The notes beneath the pieces were generated by a model. That model did no database searches. It worked only from the letters and a program-made list of their open reading frames with translations, and was not told the origin of the DNA. From Betaproteobacteria bacterium (GTDB taxonomy: Bacteria; Pseudomonadota; Gammaproteobacteria; Burkholderiales; Burkholderiaceae_C): a DNA stretch of 64,000 bases. Position 1 is the stretch's first letter, and every line of letters starts with the position of its first letter. The DNA is taken from contig CANGHH010000002.1 in the NCBI GenBank assembly GCA_947453725.1, positions 248,001 through 312,000 of the forward strand. Direction: 5' to 3'. Made by a program: the position numbers and the translations under genes. Shown piece by piece: positions 27,903 to 37,081 of this stretch.

Positions 27903-28388
27903 TCAGAAGAGCTCGATCGAGCCCGCGTCCACCTCGTCCTGCGTCACCGGGTTGGGCCGCAGCGGCGTGTCGTCGACGACGCCAATGCCGTCTTCGTCGT
28001 CGCCCATGCTGTCGCGGGCGATGCGGTCCACGCAGTTGCGCAGCCGCCGTGAGGTGTGCGCGATCAACTGGGTGGCCAGGTCCTGGAATTGCATCGCGGT
28101 GATCGCGCCGGCCATGTGTTCCAGGGCCTGCTTCAGGCCTTCATCGGCCCCGGCAGCGGGCGCGACCGCGGCCTGGGTCGCGCGCTGCAGGTGAGCCGAG
28201 GCGCCGTAGAAATGCACCATCAGCGACTGGCCGGCGTCGTCGAGCAGGCGCTGCAGGCGTTCCAGGTCGTTGCCGGCGACCATCAGGTGGTCCTGCAGGT
28301 CGACGGCCAACATCAGCGGCATGCCGCTGCCGGCCTGCGTGGGCGCAGGCTCGGGGTCGTGCAGGAGCTTCTCTTCCTGGGCGATCAT
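27903..28388 (-). CDS. cheZ: Short CheZ-like protein phosphatase of CheY
   Basis: At 161 residues this is shorter than E. coli CheZ (214), but the key features are there. The FQDLATQ motif supplies D103 and Q107, matching the D143/Q147 pair of E. coli CheZ (FQDLTGQ) that attacks CheY phosphate. The protein ends in a tethered acidic peptide, TQDEVDAGSIELF, resembling the CheY-binding C-terminal helix of CheZ. The helices between are Ala-rich as in the CheZ bundle. The chosen ATG has GGAG six bases upstream; the open frame extends 40 codons further without similarity. It is the first gene of the che operon. The name rests on these motifs, since overall similarity to enteric CheZ is low. Confidence 0.8.
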   Translation of the reverse strand: MIAQEEKLLHDPEPAPTQAGSGMPLMLAVDLQDHLMVAGNDLERLQRLLDDAGQSLMVHFYGASAHLQRATQAAVAPAAGADEGLKQALEHMAGAITAMQFQDLATQLIAHTSRRLRNCVDRIARDSMGDDEDGIGVVDDTPLRPNPVTQDEVDAGSIELF

Positions 28389-28598
28389 CCGGGCTCCAAA
28401 GGGAAGGGGTGCGGGTCCCGGCGGGCGTCCATCCAGCGGGTCGGTGCGCCAGTCAGGGGCCAATCGGGCTTCAGTTACTGTCCTTTTCGGCCATCCGGCT
28501 TCCCACATTGAGCGAAAGATGGCGCCCGGCGGGCCTTATTTCTGCGCACCAGGGCGGCGCGTGCAGGGGCCGCAGCCTGCTTTGCGATACTCGGCGTC

Positions 28599-29780
28599 AT
28601 GAACAGCGCCGCGAACACCTTTCGCCTGCTGCATCTGGAGGATTCCGAGCCCGACCACGCGTTGGCCCTGGCCCACCTGCGGCGCAGCGGCATCCGCGTC
28701 GAAGCCGTGCGCGTCGACACCCGGGCTGAATTCGAGGCCGCGCTCGATCAGTCCTGGGACCTGGTGCTGTCCGACTACCACCTGCCGGGCTTCACCGGGC
28801 TCGATGCCCTGCAGATCCTGCGCGAGCGCTGCGCCCGCGACGGCCGCAATCTGCCCTTCATCCTGGTCTCGGGGCAGATCGGCGAAGACACCGCCGTGCA
28901 GGCCATGCGCAACGGCGCCAGCGACTACCTGCTGAAGCACAACCTGGCCCGCCTGGCACCGGCCGTCGAGCACGCCATCGAAGCCGCCCGCACCCAGCGG
29001 GCGCGCAAGGCGGCCGACCGCGACCTGGAAGCTTCGCGCCAGCGGCTGTCGGAGCTGGCGCAGCACCTGCAGACCAGCGTCGAGGCCGAACGCCAGGCGA
29101 TAGCCCGCGAGATCCACGACGACGTCGGCGGCTCGCTGACGGCCTTGAAGTTCGAGCTCGACTGGATCCGCCGCCACGCGCCCAAGCCCGAGGTGCCCGA
29201 GTTCAATGCCCGCGTGCTGTCGGCGCTGGAAACCGTGACCCACGCCATCGAGTCCAGCCAGCGCATCATGCAGAACCTGCGTCCGGCGATCCTGGAGCAG
29301 GGTCTGGTCGCGGCGCTGCAGTGGATGACCAGCCGCTTCGAGAAGCGCACCGGCATCCAGTGTGAATTCCGCACGCCGCACGAGCAGGTGGTGCTGCCGC
29401 CCGGCGTGCCGCTGGTGGCCTACCGCGTGGCGCAGGAAGCGCTGACCAACGTCAGCAAGCACGCGCACGCCGGGCGCGTGGTGGTGGACCTGTCGCTGTC
29501 GGGCGGCGTGCTGTCGCTGGAAGTCAGCGACAACGGCCGCGGCCTGGGCCAGGCCGATCTGGCCAAGACGCGAAGCTTCGGCATCCGCGGCCTGCATGAG
29601 CGGGCGTCGACGGTGGGCGGCTGGGTCGACCTGAGCAGCAGCGCTGCGGGCACCACGCTGATCCTGTCGGTGCCGCTGCAGCCGGCCGACCCGGCGACAG
29701 GCCAGAATCAGGCGATGCCCTCGTCTTCCGAAACCATCGCCGCCGACGACGCCGAAGACACGGCCTGGAACCCCATGTGA
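28599..29780 (+). CDS. Hybrid sensor histidine kinase: receiver domain plus NarL-type kinase
   Basis: The order is reversed from classical hybrids. An N-terminal receiver (1-125, phosphoacceptor D59 in LVLSDYHLPG, K113 in YLLKHN) precedes a short coiled coil. Then come a HisKA_3 dimerisation domain (H173 in AREIHDDVGGSL) and an HATPase_c domain (YRVAQEALTNVSKHAHA, VSDNGRGLG, FGIRGLHERA). There is no membrane segment, so it acts in the cytosol and takes its input from phosphorylation or a partner protein. The partner output regulator starts 19 bases later. It is divergent from the che operon across about 210 bases, which makes cross-talk with CheA plausible but unproven. Confidence 0.9.
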   Translation: MNSAANTFRLLHLEDSEPDHALALAHLRRSGIRVEAVRVDTRAEFEAALDQSWDLVLSDYHLPGFTGLDALQILRERCARDGRNLPFILVSGQIGEDTAVQAMRNGASDYLLKHNLARLAPAVEHAIEAARTQRARKAADRDLEASRQRLSELAQHLQTSVEAERQAIAREIHDDVGGSLTALKFELDWIRRHAPKPEVPEFNARVLSALETVTHAIESSQRIMQNLRPAILEQGLVAALQWMTSRFEKRTGIQCEFRTPHEQVVLPPGVPLVAYRVAQEALTNVSKHAHAGRVVVDLSLSGGVLSLEVSDNGRGLGQADLAKTRSFGIRGLHERASTVGGWVDLSSSAAGTTLILSVPLQPADPATGQNQAMPSSSETIAADDAEDTAWNPM

Positions 29781-29799
29781 TGCACAGACCCGGGCCGCC

Positions 29800-30474
29800 A
29801 TGATCGACGTCATCCTCTGCGACGACCACGCGCTGATCCGCCGCGGCATCCGCGACACGCTGTCCGACGCCAGCGACATCCGGGTCGTCGGCGAGGCTGG
29901 CGATTACGGCGAATTGCGCGTCCTGATGCGCAATCTGGCAGTCGCCGGCGCGGCGGCGGGCGAAGTCAGGGCGGCCTGCTGCGACGTGCTGCTGCTCGAC
30001 ATCAACCTGCCCGGGCGCAGCGGCCTCGACGCGCTGCATGCGCTGAAGGACGAAGGCTCAGCCGTCAAGGTGCTGGTCGTCAGCATGTACCCCGAAGACC
30101 AGTACGCCATCCGCGCGCTGCGCGCCGGGGCCTTCGGCTACGTCAACAAGGGCGGCGACCCGCAATTGCTGGTGCAGGCGGTGCGAACGGTGTCGCAGGG
30201 CCGCAAGTACGTGACGCCCGAGATCGCGCAGATGCTGGTCGAAAGCCTGACCGCGCCGGAAAGCGTCAGTCCGCACAGCAAGCTCAGCGACCGCGAACTG
30301 CAGACCCTGGTGATGATTGCCAGCGGCAAGCGCCTGGCCGACATCGCCGAAGACCTGACGCTGAGCCCGAAGACGGTGTCGGTCTACCGCGCCCGCGTGC
30401 TGGAGAAGCTGGGGCTGGCGAACAATTCCGAGTTGACGGTCTATGCCATCCGGAACGGACTGGTCGGGGAGTAG
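29800..30474 (+). CDS. NarL/FixJ-type response regulator
   Basis: A 224-residue regulator. The receiver has D8/D9, phosphoacceptor D67 in LLLDINLPGRSG and K117 in GYVNKGG. A LuxR-type HTH occupies roughly 155-215 (LSDRELQTLVMIASGKRLADIAEDL, then PKTVSVYRARVLEKLGL). The receiver has an insertion of about 10 residues rich in Ala/Gly between beta-2 and beta-3 (AVAGAAAGEVRA). It lies directly behind the hybrid kinase that should phosphorylate it. Its last 32 bases overlap the start of the following EgtB/SenA-like gene in another frame. Confidence 0.93.
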   Translation: MIDVILCDDHALIRRGIRDTLSDASDIRVVGEAGDYGELRVLMRNLAVAGAAAGEVRAACCDVLLLDINLPGRSGLDALHALKDEGSAVKVLVVSMYPEDQYAIRALRAGAFGYVNKGGDPQLLVQAVRTVSQGRKYVTPEIAQMLVESLTAPESVSPHSKLSDRELQTLVMIASGKRLADIAEDLTLSPKTVSVYRARVLEKLGLANNSELTVYAIRNGLVGE

Positions 30475-31645
30475 CCGCGCCACGGGCCTGGACGACCCGC
30501 AGGCCATCCAGCATGCTGGGCGCGAGCTGCTGTCGTTGGCGCTGATCGACGCCCGCAACGGGCTGCTGCAGCGCCTGGCCGAAGACGAATCGCCGCCCGC
30601 GCTGCGCCTGGCCCTGAGCGCCGGCTGCTACGCCGACCGCTGGATCGGCCGCCACCTGCAGCGCCAGCGCGGCGAGGCCTGCGACCCCAGTGCGCCGCGG
30701 CTGGCCGGCGTCGAACCGCGCGCCGACGCCTGGGCGGCGGGCGTCGGCGAGCCGCCCACGCCCGAGGCGCTGCGCGGTTACCTGGCCGAGACGCTGGACA
30801 TCACGCTGGACCTGCTGGCCGCCATCCCGGCGCAGGCCGAGAACGACGCCACCCTCCACTTCTACCGGCAGGCCCTGCTGCACGAAGACCGCCTGGGCGA
30901 AGCGCTGGCCGAGCGCCTGCACGCCGGCGCCCCACCGGCCCGCGTCGAGCGCCCGCCGCTGTGGCTGCCGGCGCAGCGCGGTCTGCTGGGCAGCCCCGAC
31001 ACCCGCGGGCCCGACGGCCGGGGCGGCGGCCTGGTCCCCCACAACCAGCGCTGGGCGCATGCGGTGGCGGTGCCCGAATTCGAGATCGACGCGCAGGTGG
31101 TGAACTGGGCGCGCTACGTCGAATTTGCCGAGGACGGCGGCTACGACCGCAGCGAACTGTGGTCCGCTGCCGGTTGGGCCTGGGTGCAGGCGCAAGGCCG
31201 CCGCGCGCCGGGCCAGGTCGAGCAGTTCCATGGTGCCGTGCTGGTCCAGCGCGGCCATGGCGCGAAGACCGCGCTGGCCCGCGCGTCGGCTGCGCAGCCG
31301 GCGATGCACCTCAGCCGCTTCGAGGCCGAAGCCTGGTGCCGCTGGGCCGGCCGCCGTCTGCCGACCGAACCCGAATGGGAACGGGCCGCCACGGCCGGCG
31401 CGCGGCACGGCTTTGTCTGGGGCGATGTCTTCGAATGGGTGGCCGGCAACGCCCGCGCCTGGCCGGGTGCCGGGGCGGTGCCGCCGGGTTGCCTGGACGC
31501 GCCGCCGCCCGCTGGCAGCACGCTGGGCGTGCTGCGCGGCGCCTCGTATGCCAGTCGCCGCCGCCGGGCTTATCCGCAGGCTCGGCGCTTCGCAGCCCCC
31601 ATGCAAGATACGATGTTTTGCGGCTTCCGTAGCTGCGCCCTATGA
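30443..31645 (+). CDS. EgtB/SenA-like SUMF-fold protein with apparently degenerate iron site
   Basis: The 400-residue protein has a DinB-like N-terminal half and a formylglycine-generating-enzyme-like (SUMF) C-terminal half. In the C-terminal half are [42 protein letters not shown] and [12 protein letters not shown]. This is the layout of EgtB and SenA, non-haem iron enzymes that join a thiol or selenosugar to hercynine. The leader [15 protein letters not shown] and the [13 protein letters not shown] segment recall SenA-type proteins of Burkholderiales. In those families the iron is held by one His in a G-H-x-x-W-F segment and by HxxxHxE. Here the corresponding places read [10 protein letters not shown] and HEDRLGE, so two of three histidines seem to be replaced (Cys and Leu). 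It may be catalytically altered or inactive. senB and senC are not adjacent. The ATG lies inside the end of the regulator gene. Confidence 0.7.
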   Translation: MPSGTDWSGSSRATGLDDPQAIQHAGRELLSLALIDARNGLLQRLAEDESPPALRLALSAGCYADRWIGRHLQRQRGEACDPSAPRLAGVEPRADAWAAGVGEPPTPEALRGYLAETLDITLDLLAAIPAQAENDATLHFYRQALLHEDRLGEALAERLHAGAPPARVERPPLWLPAQRGLLGSPDTRGPDGRGGGLVPHNQRWAHAVAVPEFEIDAQVVNWARYVEFAEDGGYDRSELWSAAGWAWVQAQGRRAPGQVEQFHGAVLVQRGHGAKTALARASAAQPAMHLSRFEAEAWCRWAGRRLPTEPEWERAATAGARHGFVWGDVFEWVAGNARAWPGAGAVPPGCLDAPPPAGSTLGVLRGASYASRRRRAYPQARRFAAPMQDTMFCGFRSCAL

Positions 31646-32163
31646 CCGAGGTTCTTACCCCCATGTCCAACGCTCCCCGACTTGAATTCATGCTCAACGG
31701 CCGCGCCACCGCGACCGCTGCCGAACCCGCCACGCTGCTGGTCGACCTGCTGCGCGGCACCCTGGGCCTGACCGGCACCCACCAGGGCTGCGACACCGCG
31801 CAGTGCGGCGCCTGTACCGTGCTGCTCGACGGCCTGGCCGTCAAGAGCTGCAGCGTGCTCGCGCTGCAGGCCCAGGGCCGCAGCGTGACGACCGTCGAGG
31901 GGCTGGCCGGCTTGGCGGGGAAGTCCGACGGCGCCCTGCACCCGGTGCAGGAAGCCTTCATCGCCTGCCACGGCCTGCAATGCGGCTTCTGCACCCCGGG
32001 GATGATGATGGCGGCCACGGGCCTGCTGCAGCAAAACCCGACGGCCAGCGAAGCCGAGATCGTCGACGCGCTGGAAGGCAACCTCTGCCGCTGTACCGGC
32101 TACGTCAACATCGTCGCGGCCGTGCAGCAAGCCGCCTCGGCGATGGCCCAGGAGGCCGCATGA
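31642..32163 (+). CDS. Molybdenum hydroxylase small subunit, two [2Fe-2S] clusters (CoxS/XdhC-like)
   Basis: The iron-sulfur subunit of a xanthine dehydrogenase/CO dehydrogenase-family hydroxylase, 173 residues. It carries electrons from the molybdenum site. The plant-type cluster cysteines are in [16 protein letters not shown] with a further Cys in KSCSV. The second cluster is bound by [10 protein letters not shown] and NLCRCTGY. The start codon overlaps the preceding stop (ATGA); an ATG seven codons later is equally plausible, as neither has a strong ribosome site. Its stop overlaps the start of the large subunit. No FAD subunit gene is next to it, so electrons must leave by another acceptor or a subunit encoded elsewhere. 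Confidence 0.92.
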   Translation: MTEVLTPMSNAPRLEFMLNGRATATAAEPATLLVDLLRGTLGLTGTHQGCDTAQCGACTVLLDGLAVKSCSVLALQAQGRSVTTVEGLAGLAGKSDGALHPVQEAFIACHGLQCGFCTPGMMMAATGLLQQNPTASEAEIVDALEGNLCRCTGYVNIVAAVQQAASAMAQEAA

Positions 32164-34502
32164 ACGCGCCCGCCGATCTGTCCCGGCTGGGTGTCGTGGC
32201 GCGCTTCGGCAGCGGCCAGGCGGTGCGCCGCATCGAAGACCCGGCGCTGGTGCAGGGGCAGGGCCGCTACACCGATGACGTGACGCCCGAAGGTGCGGTC
32301 TTCATGCGCTTCGTGCGGTCGACCAGCGCGCACGGCCGCATCGTCCGCATCGACACCTCGGCCGCCACGGCCATGCCCGGCGTGCTGGGCGTCTACACCG
32401 GCGCCGACCTGGAAGCGGCCGGCGTCAAGCCGATTCCCGCCGCCGCCGGCTTCAAGCGCGCCGACGGCCAGCCGATGAGCCCGCCGACCAAGCGCGCGCT
32501 GGCGGTGGACGTCGTGCGCTTCGTCGGCGAGGCCATCGTGGCCGTCGTCGCGACCACGCTCGACGGCGCGCGGGCCGCGGCCGATGCGGTGGTGGTGGAA
32601 ATCGACGCGCTGCCCGCGGTCATCAGTGCCAGCGATGCCGTCGCGCCCGGCGCGCCGCAGGTGTGGCCCGAAGCCCCGGGCAATGTGCTGGCCGAGATGC
32701 GCCACGGGAAGCCCGAGGCGGTGGCCGACGCTTTCGCGCAGGCCGCGCACCGCGTGACGCTCGATCTGGTCAACCAGCGGCTGGCGCCCAGCACCATCGA
32801 GCCGCGTTCGGTGCTGGCCTACCTCGACGAGGGCCGCCTGACGATGCGCCTGTCCACGCAAATGCCGACCGGCGAACGCGCCGCCTTGGCGCATTGCCTG
32901 GGCTTGTCCCTGGAGCAGGTGCGGGTGGTGGTCGGCGACGTCGGCGGCGGCTTCGGCATGAAGACCGGCGCCTACCCGGAAGACATCGCCGTGGCCTTTG
33001 CCGCGCAGCAGTTGAAGTTGCCGGTGAAATGGCAGGCCGACCGGCTGGAAGATTTCCTGACCGCCGTGCACGGCCGCGACCTGCTCAGCCACGCCGAGAT
33101 GGCGCTGGCTGCCGACGGCAAAGTGCTGGGCCTGCGCCTGCGTTCGCTGGCCAATGTCGGCTGCTACGTCACCGGCGCCGGCGTGGCCATCCAGCTGATG
33201 ATCGGGCCCTGGGTGCTGACCAGCATCTACGACATCCCGGCCATAGCCCTGCACCTGAGCGCGGTGCTGACCAACACCGCGGCCACCGGGGCCTACCGCG
33301 GTGCCGGCCGGCCCGAAGCCATCTATGTCATCGAGCGGCTGTTCGACGCCGCGGCGCGCGAGATGGGCATCGACGCGGCCGAGCTGCGCCGCCGCAACAT
33401 GATCCGGCCCGAGCAGATGCCCTACCGCAATGCGATGGGCCAGACCTACGACTGCGGCCAGTTCGCCAGCCTGCTGGCCCAGTGCCAGACGCTCGCCGAC
33501 TACGAAGGGTTCGACGCCCGCCGCGCCGAATCGGAAGCCCGCGGCAAGTTGCGTGGCCGCGGCCTGGCCACCTTCCTCGAATGGACCGGCGGCAATGCGC
33601 TCGAAGAGCAGGTGCAGGTGCGGGTGACGGCCGACGGCTTCATCGAACTGACTTCGGCGACGATGCCGATGGGCCAGGGCATCGCGACCAGCTACGCGCA
33701 ACTGGCGGTTGACGTCTTCGGCGTGCCGCTGGAGCGCATCCGCGTGCTGCAGGGCGACACCGACCGGGCGAATGGCTTCGGCAGCGCCGGCAGCCGTTCG
33801 CTCTTCACCGGCGGTGCGGCGGTGGCCATCGCGTCGAGCAACACGATCGCCAAGGCCCAGGACCTGGCGGCCGAGGCGCTGGAAGCGCCAGCCGCCGACA
33901 TCGAATACCTGGAAGGCCGCTTCACGGTGGCCGGTACCGACCTGGGCATCGGCCTGTTCGAACTGGCGAAGCGCCAGGCGGGTGCGGTCATCGTCGGCGA
34001 CGGCGGTTCCAAGGCCAGCGCGCCGAGTTGGCCCAACGCGGCGCATTGCTGCGAGGTGGAAGTCGACCCGGCGACGGGCGCCGTCGAGATCGTCGCCTAT
34101 GCCAGCGTCAGCGACATCGGCCGCGTCGTCAGTCCGGTCATCGTCAAGGGCCAGGTCGAAGGCGGCGCGGTCCAGGGCATCGGCCAGGCGCTGTGCGAAC
34201 GCGTGGCCTACGACGCCGAGGGCCAGCTGCTGAGCGCCAGCTACATGGACTACGCGCTGCCGCGCGTCGACGGCTTCCGGGGCTTCAAGACGGCCTTCGA
34301 CACGAGCATCCCCTGCCTGACCAACAGCCTGGGCGTCAAGGGCGTCGGCGAACTCGGCACCATCGGCGCGACACCGGCGACGGTCAACGCGGTGGTCGAT
34401 GCCTTGAGCCACGCCGGCCTGGGCCGCGAGGCCGAGAAGATCCAGATGCCGCTGACTGCCGAGGTGGTCTGGCGCGCGCTGAACCGGCTGCCGGCTGCGT
34501 GA
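32160..34502 (+). CDS. Molybdenum hydroxylase large subunit (CoxL form II-like, Mo-pterin binding)
   Basis: The 780-residue catalytic subunit of the same enzyme, which binds the Mo-MCD cofactor and hydroxylates a substrate with water-derived oxygen. It has the aldehyde oxidase/xanthine dehydrogenase a/b hammerhead start ([17 protein letters not shown]) and the GGGFGMKTG molybdopterin loop. The loop [11 protein letters not shown] is the AYRGAGR signature of form II CoxL, not the AYxCSFR of true CO dehydrogenase. The catalytic Glu lies in [13 protein letters not shown] near the end. CO is therefore an unlikely substrate; a purine, aldehyde or N-heterocycle is more likely. Start and stop codons overlap both neighbours (ATGA and GTGA). 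Confidence 0.93.
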   Translation: MNAPADLSRLGVVARFGSGQAVRRIEDPALVQGQGRYTDDVTPEGAVFMRFVRSTSAHGRIVRIDTSAATAMPGVLGVYTGADLEAAGVKPIPAAAGFKRADGQPMSPPTKRALAVDVVRFVGEAIVAVVATTLDGARAAADAVVVEIDALPAVISASDAVAPGAPQVWPEAPGNVLAEMRHGKPEAVADAFAQAAHRVTLDLVNQRLAPSTIEPRSVLAYLDEGRLTMRLSTQMPTGERAALAHCLGLSLEQVRVVVGDVGGGFGMKTGAYPEDIAVAFAAQQLKLPVKWQADRLEDFLTAVHGRDLLSHAEMALAADGKVLGLRLRSLANVGCYVTGAGVAIQLMIGPWVLTSIYDIPAIALHLSAVLTNTAATGAYRGAGRPEAIYVIERLFDAAAREMGIDAAELRRRNMIRPEQMPYRNAMGQTYDCGQFASLLAQCQTLADYEGFDARRAESEARGKLRGRGLATFLEWTGGNALEEQVQVRVTADGFIELTSATMPMGQGIATSYAQLAVDVFGVPLERIRVLQGDTDRANGFGSAGSRSLFTGGAAVAIASSNTIAKAQDLAAEALEAPAADIEYLEGRFTVAGTDLGIGLFELAKRQAGAVIVGDGGSKASAPSWPNAAHCCEVEVDPATGAVEIVAYASVSDIGRVVSPVIVKGQVEGGAVQGIGQALCERVAYDAEGQLLSASYMDYALPRVDGFRGFKTAFDTSIPCLTNSLGVKGVGELGTIGATPATVNAVVDALSHAGLGREAEKIQMPLTAEVVWRALNRLPAA

Positions 34503-35224
34503 ACGCCAAAGTCGCGCTGGTGATCGGCGCTGGTGACGCCACCGGCGGCGCCATCGCGCGGCGTTTTGCCCGCGGCGGCTACACGGCCTGCGTGACGCGG
34601 CGCAGCGCCGACAAGCTGCTGCCGCTGGTCGAGCGCATCCGTGCGGAAGGCGGCCAGGCCCACGGCTATGCTTCCGACGCCCGCGTCGAAGCCGACGTGC
34701 AGGCCTTGTTCGCGAAGATCGAGGCCGAGATCGGCCCCATCGAGGTGCTGGTCTTCAACATCGGCGCCAACGTGCGCTTCAGCATCACCGAGACCACCGA
34801 GCGCGTCTACCGCAAGGTCTGGGAGATGGCCGCGCTGGCCGGTTTCCTGGTCGGCCGCGAGGCGGCGCGCGCGATGCTGCCACGCAGCCGCGGCACGATC
34901 CTGTTCACCGGCGCCACGGCCAGCCTGCGCGGCAGCAGCGGCTTTTGCGCTTTCGCCGGTGCCAAGTTCGCGCTGCGCGCGCTGGCGCAAAGCATGGCGC
35001 GCGAACTGGGGCCGCAGGGCATCCACGTGGCGCACACCGTCATCGACGGCGCCATCGCCACGGCATTCATCGCCAACCATTTTCCCGAGCGCTACGCCTT
35101 GAAAGACCAGGATGGCATCCTGGACCCCGAGGCCATCGCCGAAGCTTATTGGCAGCTGCACCAGCAGCCTCGCAGCGCCTGGACGCACGAGCTGGACCTG
35201 CGGCCGTGGATGGAAACCTGGTGA
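34499..35224 (+). CDS. Short-chain dehydrogenase/reductase with Phe at the catalytic Tyr position
   Basis: A 241-residue SDR. The nucleotide motif is atypical (VIGAGDATGGAIARRFA instead of TGxxxGIG). Where the catalytic YxxxK should be, the protein reads FAGAK, so Tyr is replaced by Phe while Lys is kept; the Ser position is probably in ILFTGATAS. From memory, close relatives with the FAGAKxALRALAQSMAREL block also lack the Tyr, so this is a family trait rather than a fresh mutation. The GTG start overlaps the large-subunit stop, tying it to the molybdenum enzyme operon. It may act on the product of that enzyme or have a non-redox role. Confidence 0.83.
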   Translation: MNAKVALVIGAGDATGGAIARRFARGGYTACVTRRSADKLLPLVERIRAEGGQAHGYASDARVEADVQALFAKIEAEIGPIEVLVFNIGANVRFSITETTERVYRKVWEMAALAGFLVGREAARAMLPRSRGTILFTGATASLRGSSGFCAFAGAKFALRALAQSMARELGPQGIHVAHTVIDGAIATAFIANHFPERYALKDQDGILDPEAIAEAYWQLHQQPRSAWTHELDLRPWMETW

Positions 35225-35237
35225 ACGGAGACGCACG

Positions 35238-35834
35238 ATGAGCAAGACCCTCGAATTTTTCTTCGACTTCGGCAGCCCGGCCAGCTACCTGGCCTACACG
35301 CAGTTGCCGAAGCTCGTGGCCGACACCGGCGCCACACTGACGCTGCGGCCGATGCTGCTGGGCGGCGTGTTCAAGGCGACGGGCAACAGCAGCCCGGTCA
35401 GCGTGCCCGCCAAGGGCCAGTGGATGCGGGGCGACCTGGCGCGCTGGGCCCAGCGCTATGGTGTGATGTTTGAATTCAACCCGGCTTTCCCGATCAACAC
35501 GCTGACGCTGATGCGCGGTGCGATCGGCCTGCAGCTGCGCCAGCCCGAGCGTCTGAAGGCCTACTGCGACGTGGTCTTCGCCGCACTGTGGCAGCAGCAA
35601 CAGAACCTGGGCGACCCGGCCGTGCTGGCCGCCACGCTGACCGCCGCTGGCTTCGAGCCTGATGCTTTTGTGGCCCTGACCGCCGACCCCGAAGTCAAGG
35701 CCGCGCTGGTGGCCGGCACCGAGGAAGCCGTGGCCCGCGGCGTTTTCGGCGCGCCGACCTGCTTCGTCGGCGACGCGATGTTCTTCGGCCAGGACCGGCT
35801 GGACTTCGTGCGCGAGGCCTTGCTCGCGGCCTGA
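35238..35834 (+). CDS. 2-Hydroxychromene-2-carboxylate isomerase family protein (DsbA fold)
   Basis: A 198-residue kappa-class GST/DsbA-fold protein. FFFDFGSPASYLAY at the start contains the catalytic Ser that binds glutathione in NahD-type isomerases. GVFGAPTCFVGDAMFFGQDRLDFV at the end is the cis-Pro region, with GAPTC at its centre. NahD uses glutathione to interconvert a hydroxychromene and a benzalpyruvate in naphthalene breakdown, but many relatives work on other substrates. GGAG lies seven bases before the ATG. It is the last gene of the molybdenum hydroxylase operon and is convergent with the coxE-like gene. Confidence 0.9.
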   Translation: MSKTLEFFFDFGSPASYLAYTQLPKLVADTGATLTLRPMLLGGVFKATGNSSPVSVPAKGQWMRGDLARWAQRYGVMFEFNPAFPINTLTLMRGAIGLQLRQPERLKAYCDVVFAALWQQQQNLGDPAVLAATLTAAGFEPDAFVALTADPEVKAALVAGTEEAVARGVFGAPTCFVGDAMFFGQDRLDFVREALLAA

Positions 35835-35841
35835 GCCGCGC

Positions 35842-37080
35842 TCAGCGGTGGCGCGGCTGTGGTCCGGCGGCGCCGCTGCCGAGCACCCGCGCCAGTTCCT
35901 CCAGGCTCTGCAGGTTGTGCGCCGGCAGGAACAGGTCGGTGTTCGGCAGCATCGCCTTGATGCCGGCCGCGCGCGGCTGAAACTGGTCGAAGCGCAACAG
36001 CGGGTTCAGCCAGATCAACTGGCGGCAGCTCTTGTGCAGGCGCTCCATCTCGAAGGCCAGTCCTTCGCAGCGCGGGTCGTCGGGGGTACCGTGTTCCAGC
36101 CCGTCGCTGATCAGCAGCACGGTGGCGCGGCCGCTGAGGGTGCGGCGCGCCCATTGCTGGTTGAAGTCGCGCAGGCAGGCGGTGATGCGCGTGCCGCCCG
36201 ACCAATCGGCGACGTCGCGCACCACGCGCGCCACGGCGATGTCGGGGTCGCGCTGCTTCAGCGCGCGCGTGGTGCGCGTCAGCCGCGTGCCGAAGACGAA
36301 GCTCTCGATGCGCGCGTCGGCCCCGCCGCCGCCCATCGCCAGCGCGTGCGTGAAGTGCAGCAGCATGCGGCTGTAGCGGCTCATCGAACCCGAGATGTCG
36401 GCCAGCACCAGCAGTGGCGCGGGCCGGCTGCGCGGGCGCTGCCAGCGCATCTGCCAGACGTCGCCGCCCGACCGTGCCAGCGCCCGCAGCGTGGCGCGGC
36501 CGTCGGGCCGGCCGGGGTGAGCGGCACGCTCGCTGCGCCGGGTGCGGAGGGGTTCGAACAGCGGCGCCATGCGGCGCAGCAGCGCCTGCGCAGCGCGCCA
36601 CTCGTCGGCGCTCATGGTGTCGAAGTCGGCCTTGCGCAGCAGCTCGCGGTCGTTCCAGGTCAGCGCGGCGTCGACCTCGATCTGCTCGGGTGGCGGCGGT
36701 GGATCGGGCTGGTTCGGCTGGTGCGGAAACAGCGCCTCGCCCAGGCGCCGGTTCTCGGGCAAGGGCGCGGGGTCGATGTTGGCCTGCACGCGCGGCAGCA
36801 GCTGCGCCATCATGCGGCCGGCGATGTCGGGGTCGCGCCAGAAGAGTTCGAAGGCCTGGTCGAAGAGTTCACGGTGTTCGACGCGGTCGAGCAGGCAGGC
36901 GGCCAGCGTGTCGTGGAAGTCGCGTTTCGATTCCAGGCCGGCAATCTGCAAGGCCGTCAATGCCAGCTGGATGCGTTCGGTCGGCAGCGGCATGCCAGCC
37001 TGCCGCAGCACGCGGCCGAAGTGCATGACGTTGTCCGCCAGATGGCCCGGCAGCGCGGCAGCCGCAGGCGCGCCCGGCAT
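35842..37080 (-). CDS. coxE: CoxE-like von Willebrand factor A protein
   Basis: A 412-residue VWA protein of the type found with CO dehydrogenase and other molybdenum hydroxylases. The metal-ion-dependent adhesion site is D228-x-S230-x-S232 in LADISGSMSRY. The N-terminal part has the conserved HFGRVLRQAGMPLPTERIQLAL. CoxE works with the AAA ATPase CoxD in finishing the active site of the large subunit, including sulfuration of the Cu/Mo centre in Oligotropha. Here the coxD-like gene ends one base before its ATG, so translation is probably coupled. Its target may be the molybdenum enzyme to the left, the one at 56-60 kb, or both. Confidence 0.9.
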   Translation of the reverse strand: MPGAPAAAALPGHLADNVMHFGRVLRQAGMPLPTERIQLALTALQIAGLESKRDFHDTLAACLLDRVEHRELFDQAFELFWRDPDIAGRMMAQLLPRVQANIDPAPLPENRRLGEALFPHQPNQPDPPPPPEQIEVDAALTWNDRELLRKADFDTMSADEWRAAQALLRRMAPLFEPLRTRRSERAAHPGRPDGRATLRALARSGGDVWQMRWQRPRSRPAPLLVLADISGSMSRYSRMLLHFTHALAMGGGGADARIESFVFGTRLTRTTRALKQRDPDIAVARVVRDVADWSGGTRITACLRDFNQQWARRTLSGRATVLLISDGLEHGTPDDPRCEGLAFEMERLHKSCRQLIWLNPLLRFDQFQPRAAGIKAMLPNTDLFLPAHNLQSLEELARVLGSGAAGPQPRHR

Positions 37081-37081
37081 C

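Noticed and set aside
25327..28194. A 955-codon plus-strand frame opposite cheA, cheY and the cheZ-like gene
   Set aside because: It crosses three real genes on the other strand and has no recognisable domain.
32100..34412. A 770-codon minus-strand frame opposite the molybdenum enzyme large subunit
   Set aside because: The large subunit on the plus strand has all its motifs; the antisense frame shows none and overlaps it completely.
32160..34502. Naming this enzyme, or the one at 57.0-59.4 kb, a true CO dehydrogenase
   Set aside because: Both large subunits have the AYRGAGR loop of form II enzymes, not the AYxCSFR loop with the copper-binding Cys of form I.
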